From Pseudomonas sp. SJZ079 (GTDB taxonomy: Bacteria > Pseudomonadota > Gammaproteobacteria > Pseudomonadales > Pseudomonadaceae), in the NCBI RefSeq assembly GCF_007993865.1, contig NZ_VIUH01000015.1, positions 61,229-125,228 of the forward strand: DNA of 64,000 bases, written 5' to 3'. Of this stretch, positions 60,631 through 64,000 are shown piece by piece. The notes under the pieces were generated by a model, which did not search any database, was not told the origin of the DNA, and was given only the letters and a program-made list of their open reading frames with translations. The position numbers were made by a program, and so were the translations under genes. Within the stretch, counting starts at the first letter, position 1. Each line of letters opens with the position of its first letter.

Positions 60631-61518
60631 TCAGCCGCGGGGCTTGAGGTTCATCTTGGCGCGACCCTCGGCCGGGGTCAGGGCGCGGCCGCCGAGACGC
60701 TGGATGATTTCGATAGCGCGCTCGACCAGCTGGCCGTTGCTGGCATACACGCCCTTGTCCAGCCAGATGTTGTCTTCCAGGCCGACCCGTACGTGACCGC
60801 CGAGCAACATGGCCTGGGCGACCATCGGCATCTGCATGCGACCGATACCGAAGCCGGCCCAGTTGGCGCCCGCCGGCAGGTTGTCGGCCATGGCCTTCAT
60901 GGTGGTGGTGTCGGCCGGTGCGCCCCAGGGGATGCCCAGGCACAGTTGAAACAGCGGGTCTTCCAGCAGGCCTTCCTTGATCATCTGCTTGGCGAACCAC
61001 AGGTGGCCGGTATCGAAGATTTCCAGCTCGGCCTTCACCCCCAGCTCGGTGATGCGCTTGGCACCGGCCCGCAGCTGCGCCGGGGTGGAGACGTAGACGT
61101 AGTCGCCGTCGCCGAAATTCAGGGTGCCGCAATCCAGGGTGCAGATTTCCGGGCGCAGGGCCTCGATGTGCGCCAGACGGGTCAGCGGGCCGACCAGGTC
61201 GGTGCCGGCACCGAACTCCAGGGGTTGCTCGCCCGGGCCGATCTCCAGATCGCCGCCCATGCCGGCGGTGAGGTTGATGATCACGTCGGTGTCGCTCTCG
61301 CGAATGCGCTCGACCACTTCGCGGTACAACTCAACGTCGCGGCTCGGTTTGCCGGTCTTGGGGTCGCGCACATGGCAGTGGGCGACGGTGGCACCGGCCT
61401 TGGCGGCCTCGATGGCGGCGTCGGCGATCTGCTTGGGGGTCACCGGAATGGCCGGATGACGGCCCACAGTGTCGCCTGCACCGGTCACAGCACAGGTGAC
61501 GATGATTTCGTAGTTCAC
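60631..61518 (-). CDS. cdhC: 3-dehydrocarnitine cleavage enzyme (BKACE family)
   Basis: A 295-residue enzyme of the beta-keto acid cleavage family. It splits 3-dehydrocarnitine with acetyl-CoA into acetoacetate and betainyl-CoA. The start is GTG 61518, giving [22 protein letters not shown], the usual family N-terminus; the frame runs open to 61617 without a better start. Metal-binding [10 protein letters not shown] (residues ~46-55) and the EIFDTGHL and [12 protein letters not shown] segments are typical. It lies between caiX and cdhA. Confidence 0.9.
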   Translation of the reverse strand: MNYEIIVTCAVTGAGDTVGRHPAIPVTPKQIADAAIEAAKAGATVAHCHVRDPKTGKPSRDVELYREVVERIRESDTDVIINLTAGMGGDLEIGPGEQPLEFGAGTDLVGPLTRLAHIEALRPEICTLDCGTLNFGDGDYVYVSTPAQLRAGAKRITELGVKAELEIFDTGHLWFAKQMIKEGLLEDPLFQLCLGIPWGAPADTTTMKAMADNLPAGANWAGFGIGRMQMPMVAQAMLLGGHVRVGLEDNIWLDKGVYASNGQLVERAIEIIQRLGGRALTPAEGRAKMNLKPRG

Positions 61519-61548
61519 GATGAGAGTCCTATAGCGGGTCCAGGGAGG

Positions 61549-61575
61549 GTCACGGGGCGCCGCCGGGCGCCCCGC
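61549..61575 (-). terminator. GC-rich hairpin between caiX and cdhC
   Basis: CGGGGCGCC/GGCGCCCCG with a small loop, 5 bases after the caiX stop and without a T-run on the minus strand. It may stop part of the transcript or protect the caiX message. Confidence 0.5.
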
Positions 61576-61579
61576 TTGA

Positions 61580-62521
61580 TCAGTTGGCGAGTTTGGCCTG
61601 CAGGGTGGCGAGGGCATCCTTACCGTCGAAGGTGCTGACGCCTGCGAGCCATTTCTGCATGTCTTCGGGATGATCCTTGAGCCACTGCTCGGCGACGTCT
61701 TCGGGCTTCTGCCGGTCCATGATCGGCTGCATCATGGCGCTTTCCTGCTTGACGTCGAAGGTCATGTTGCTCAGCAACTGACCGACGTTCGGGCATTGTT
61801 CGACGTAGCCGGGACGCACCACGGTCTCGACCGTCGCCGCACCGTCGTTGGCGCCCAGGGCGTCATCGCTGCCGGTCAGGTAGTTCATGTCCACCTGGAT
61901 ATTCATCGGGTGCGGCGCCCAGCCGAAGAACACGATCCACTCGTTACGCTTCACCGCACGCTTGACCGCGGCCATCATCCCCGACTCGCTGGACTCGATC
62001 AGCTTGAAGTCGCCGAGGCCGAACTGGTTGCTGTCGATCATCTTCTGGATCTTGGTGTTGGCGCCGGTACCGGACTCGATGCCGTAGATCTTGCCTTTCA
62101 ACTTGTCCTTGAACTTGGCGATGTCGGCGAAGGTTTTCAGCCCGCCCTCGCTGGCGTAGCTCGGTACCGCCAGGGTCGCCATGGCGCCATCCAGGTTGAC
62201 CTGCAGCAGCTTGACGTCGTTGGCCTTGACGAACGGGGTGATGGTCTCGGTCATCAGCGGGTTCCAGTAGCCGAGAAAGAAATCGACCTGCTTCTTCTTC
62301 ATCCCGGCGAAGATGATCTGCTGCGACGCGACGTTCTCGGTGGGCTGATAGCCCAGGTGCTCGAGCAGCACCTTGGTCACGGCGGTGGTGGCCACCACGT
62401 CGGTCCAGCCGACCACGCCGATGCGTGGCTTCTGGCACTGCTCGGGCTCGGCGGCCAGCACGGCACCGCTCGAAGCGACTGCGAGCAAACAACTGCTGGC
62501 GTATGCGAATATCTTGTTCAT
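61580..62521 (-). CDS. caiX: Carnitine/betaine-type ABC binding protein
   Basis: A 313-residue periplasmic binding protein of the choline/betaine/carnitine (OpuAC-like) family. The signal peptide ends near residue 24 (AVLAAEP). The mature start [27 protein letters not shown] and the aromatic ligand-cage segments [12 protein letters not shown] and [10 protein letters not shown] fit a quaternary-ammonium ligand. By position it is the homologue of P. aeruginosa CaiX (PA5388). It is the first gene of the cdh operon and is divergent from cdhR. Confidence 0.9.
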   Translation of the reverse strand: MNKIFAYASSCLLAVASSGAVLAAEPEQCQKPRIGVVGWTDVVATTAVTKVLLEHLGYQPTENVASQQIIFAGMKKKQVDFFLGYWNPLMTETITPFVKANDVKLLQVNLDGAMATLAVPSYASEGGLKTFADIAKFKDKLKGKIYGIESGTGANTKIQKMIDSNQFGLGDFKLIESSESGMMAAVKRAVKRNEWIVFFGWAPHPMNIQVDMNYLTGSDDALGANDGAATVETVVRPGYVEQCPNVGQLLSNMTFDVKQESAMMQPIMDRQKPEDVAEQWLKDHPEDMQKWLAGVSTFDGKDALATLQAKLAN

Positions 62522-62722
62522 GCTCTTATCCCTCTAAACAGCTGGTAAGGCGTTATTGTTTTGGCTGAATCGGACTCGCTCACGTAGCGGTAGCGATTGA
62601 TCCTGACGCCTGTCACATTACGCAGCGCGGCCGCGGATAAAACGCACTAAAGCGACCTTCTGTTGACCTGCCCCGACCTCATTGATCAGGATGTTCGCGC
62701 CCGAGCCAGGAGCGAGGCTGCC

Positions 62723-63682
62723 ATGCCCCAAGACCTGTTTTTTCTGCTGCTGCCCAAATTTTCCATGATGGGCTTCCTCTCCGCCGTGGAGCCGCTGCGC
62801 GTGGCCAACCGCTTCGGTGGCGAGCTCTATCGCTGGCATGTGCTGAGTCTCGATGGGGGGCCGGTGCTGGCCAGTAACGGTATGTCGTTGAACGTCGACG
62901 CCGGCCTGGACACCCCCGGCGCCAATAGCCTGCTGTTCGTGGTCGCCGGTTTCGAGCCGCTGGCCAGCTACGACGCCAGGCTGGCGGCCTGGCTGCACCG
63001 CGCCGAACGCCAGGGTGCGATTCTCGGCGGCATCGACACCGGCAGCTTCGTCCTGGCCGAGGCCGGGCTATTCGGCGAACAACGTCTGACCCTGCACTGG
63101 GAGGCCATCGAGGCCTTCAAGGAGCGTTACCCGCGGCTGCAGGTGACCCAGGAACTGTTCGAGATCGATGGCCGGCGCATCACCAGCGCCGGCGGCACCG
63201 CGAGCCTCGACCTGATGCTCAGCCTGGTCGGCAATGCGCACGGCGAGGAGCTGGCCGTGGCCGCCTCCGAACAGTTCGTGCTGGGGCGCATCCGCACCCG
63301 CCAGGACCACCAGCGCATGCAGATCGCCAGCCGTTACGGCATCCATAACAAGAAGCTGGTGCAGGTGATCGGTGAGATGGAACGGCACAGCGAACAACCG
63401 CTCGGCTCGCAGCAGTTGGCCGATGCGATCAACGTCACCCCGCGCCAGCTGGAACGCCTGTTTCGCCAGCACCTGCAGGAAACCCCATCGAATTTCTACC
63501 TGGCCCTGCGTCTGGACAAGGCCCGTCAGCTGCTGCGGCAGACCGACATGAGCGTGCTCGAAGTGGGCCTGGCCTGCGGCTTCGAGTCGGCCTCCTACTT
63601 CTCGCGCTGCTACCGCAGCCGCTTTTCCCTGTGCCCCAGCGCCGACCGCCACGAAGCCAGCCCCTCGACTGCCGCGGTCTGA
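62723..63682 (+). CDS. cdhR: GlxA-type AraC regulator of carnitine catabolism
   Basis: A 319-residue regulator with an N-terminal DJ-1/PfpI-like domain (residues ~1-180, LFFLLLPKFSMMGFLSAVEPLRVANRFGG) and two AraC helix-turn-helix units at the C-terminus (residues ~215-305, LGSQQLADAINVTPRQLERLFRQHL and LEVGLACGFESASYFSRCYRSRF). It matches CdhR (PA5389), the carnitine-responsive activator of the divergent caiX-cdhCAB operon. The ATG at 62723 follows GCGAGG. Binding of CdhR in the 200-base gap upstream is inferred. Confidence 0.92.
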   Translation: MPQDLFFLLLPKFSMMGFLSAVEPLRVANRFGGELYRWHVLSLDGGPVLASNGMSLNVDAGLDTPGANSLLFVVAGFEPLASYDARLAAWLHRAERQGAILGGIDTGSFVLAEAGLFGEQRLTLHWEAIEAFKERYPRLQVTQELFEIDGRRITSAGGTASLDLMLSLVGNAHGEELAVAASEQFVLGRIRTRQDHQRMQIASRYGIHNKKLVQVIGEMERHSEQPLGSQQLADAINVTPRQLERLFRQHLQETPSNFYLALRLDKARQLLRQTDMSVLEVGLACGFESASYFSRCYRSRFSLCPSADRHEASPSTAAV

Positions 63683-63783
63683 CGCCCTCCGCCTCGCGGC
63701 AGCGATCGGTCCGGCGCTGTCCTGCCCGGAAAAACCATAAAAGAGGCGCTGCACCTGTTCAAGCCTGATGCAGACCGCAGCCT

Positions 63784-63854
63784 TGTGGGAGCGGCTTTAG
63801 CCGCGAAAGATGCTCAGCTTTCGATGCTATTCGCGGATAAATCCGCTCCCACAA
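63784..63854. repeat. REPIN-like pair, TGTGGGAGCGG family
   Basis: TGTGGGAGCGGCTTTAGCCG and, in inverse, the partner ending GATAAATCCGCTCCCACA, the common Pseudomonas REPIN form. The remainder of 63683-64000 shows no gene I can support. Confidence 0.85.
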
Positions 63855-64000
63855 AAGCACGATTGCTGATGCAACACACAACCAGGACATAGCCATAAAA
63901 AAGGATCTTCGCATTGTCGCGGGGAAGAGAGGATTGACAGTCAGGGATGCAGGTAAATTGGCAGTCGCCAAACACACCAGCCCCTGCACCCTGCTGTCAC

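Noticed and set aside
63759..63989. 76-residue frame at the right edge
   Set aside because: It runs through a REPIN and shows no domain.

Overview
The window is a stretch of a high-GC gammaproteobacterial chromosome that reads as Pseudomonas. The evidence is gene content and order: glcB, a GNAT gene, an ACT-domain gene, rarD, srkA, modE, a ComF-type gene, bioBFHCD, a SprA-like gene and a set of ~600-residue acyl-CoA dehydrogenases lie in the order I remember from P. aeruginosa PA0482-PA0508. creBCD-like genes and a carnitine cluster like PA5385-PA5389 are also present. Several Pseudomonas-type REP hairpins sit between genes. I see no rRNA, tRNA, CRISPR array, prophage or intact insertion sequence. 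These comparisons come from memory, not from a search.

Layout. 1-4291 (-): a BMP-type (purine nucleoside-like) ABC importer, cut by the left edge. 4292-5052: a gene-free stretch with a 271-bp MITE-like element. 5053-10024: agmatinase plus a polyamine-type binding protein with a divergent LysR regulator, an FMN reductase, and a pentapeptide-repeat/K+-channel fusion. 10135-12650: an AraC/GyrI-like regulator, an orphan periplasmic binding protein and a broken endonuclease I gene. 12702-19848 (-): three long acyl-CoA dehydrogenases with a membrane diguanylate cyclase between the second and third. 20016-26040 (-): a SprA-like protein, a small flagellar-rod-like protein, and bioB-F-H-C-D. 26265-31671 (+): ComF-like, modE-modA-modB (no modC), srkA, rarD. 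31999-36373: ACT-domain regulator, GNAT, malate synthase G, GST. 36550-41705: a DUF294/CBS protein, a DEDDh exonuclease, and a sodium:solute symporter with its DUF4212 partner. 42023-53211: Vgb-like propeller, GST, creD, a secreted tandem-repeat protein, CBS protein, MgtE, small genes, nitrilase-family amidase, an ArsN2-like acetyltransferase, then creC/creB. 53480-57600: chemoreceptor, retropepsin-like protease, HD-GYP protein. 57718-63682: gamma-butyrobetaine/carnitine catabolism.

How the parts work together. The carnitine cluster would take gamma-butyrobetaine to carnitine, then 3-dehydrocarnitine, then glycine betaine plus acetoacetate-level products, under CdhR. bioC-H-F-B-D give biotin from malonyl-ACP. 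The acyl-CoA dehydrogenases, malate synthase G and the symporter module fit fatty-acid and acetate growth. 

Most of the window is conserved housekeeping and catabolism, and I do not see a clear new defence or biosynthetic system. The oddest points are: a 35-codon vestige of a bioD start bridging bioC and bioD; the three-hairpin MITE-like element; modAB without modC beside a repeat; the pentapeptide-K+ channel fusion; the 13-residue-repeat secreted protein; and an endonuclease I remnant that begins at a 26-bp perfect palindrome.
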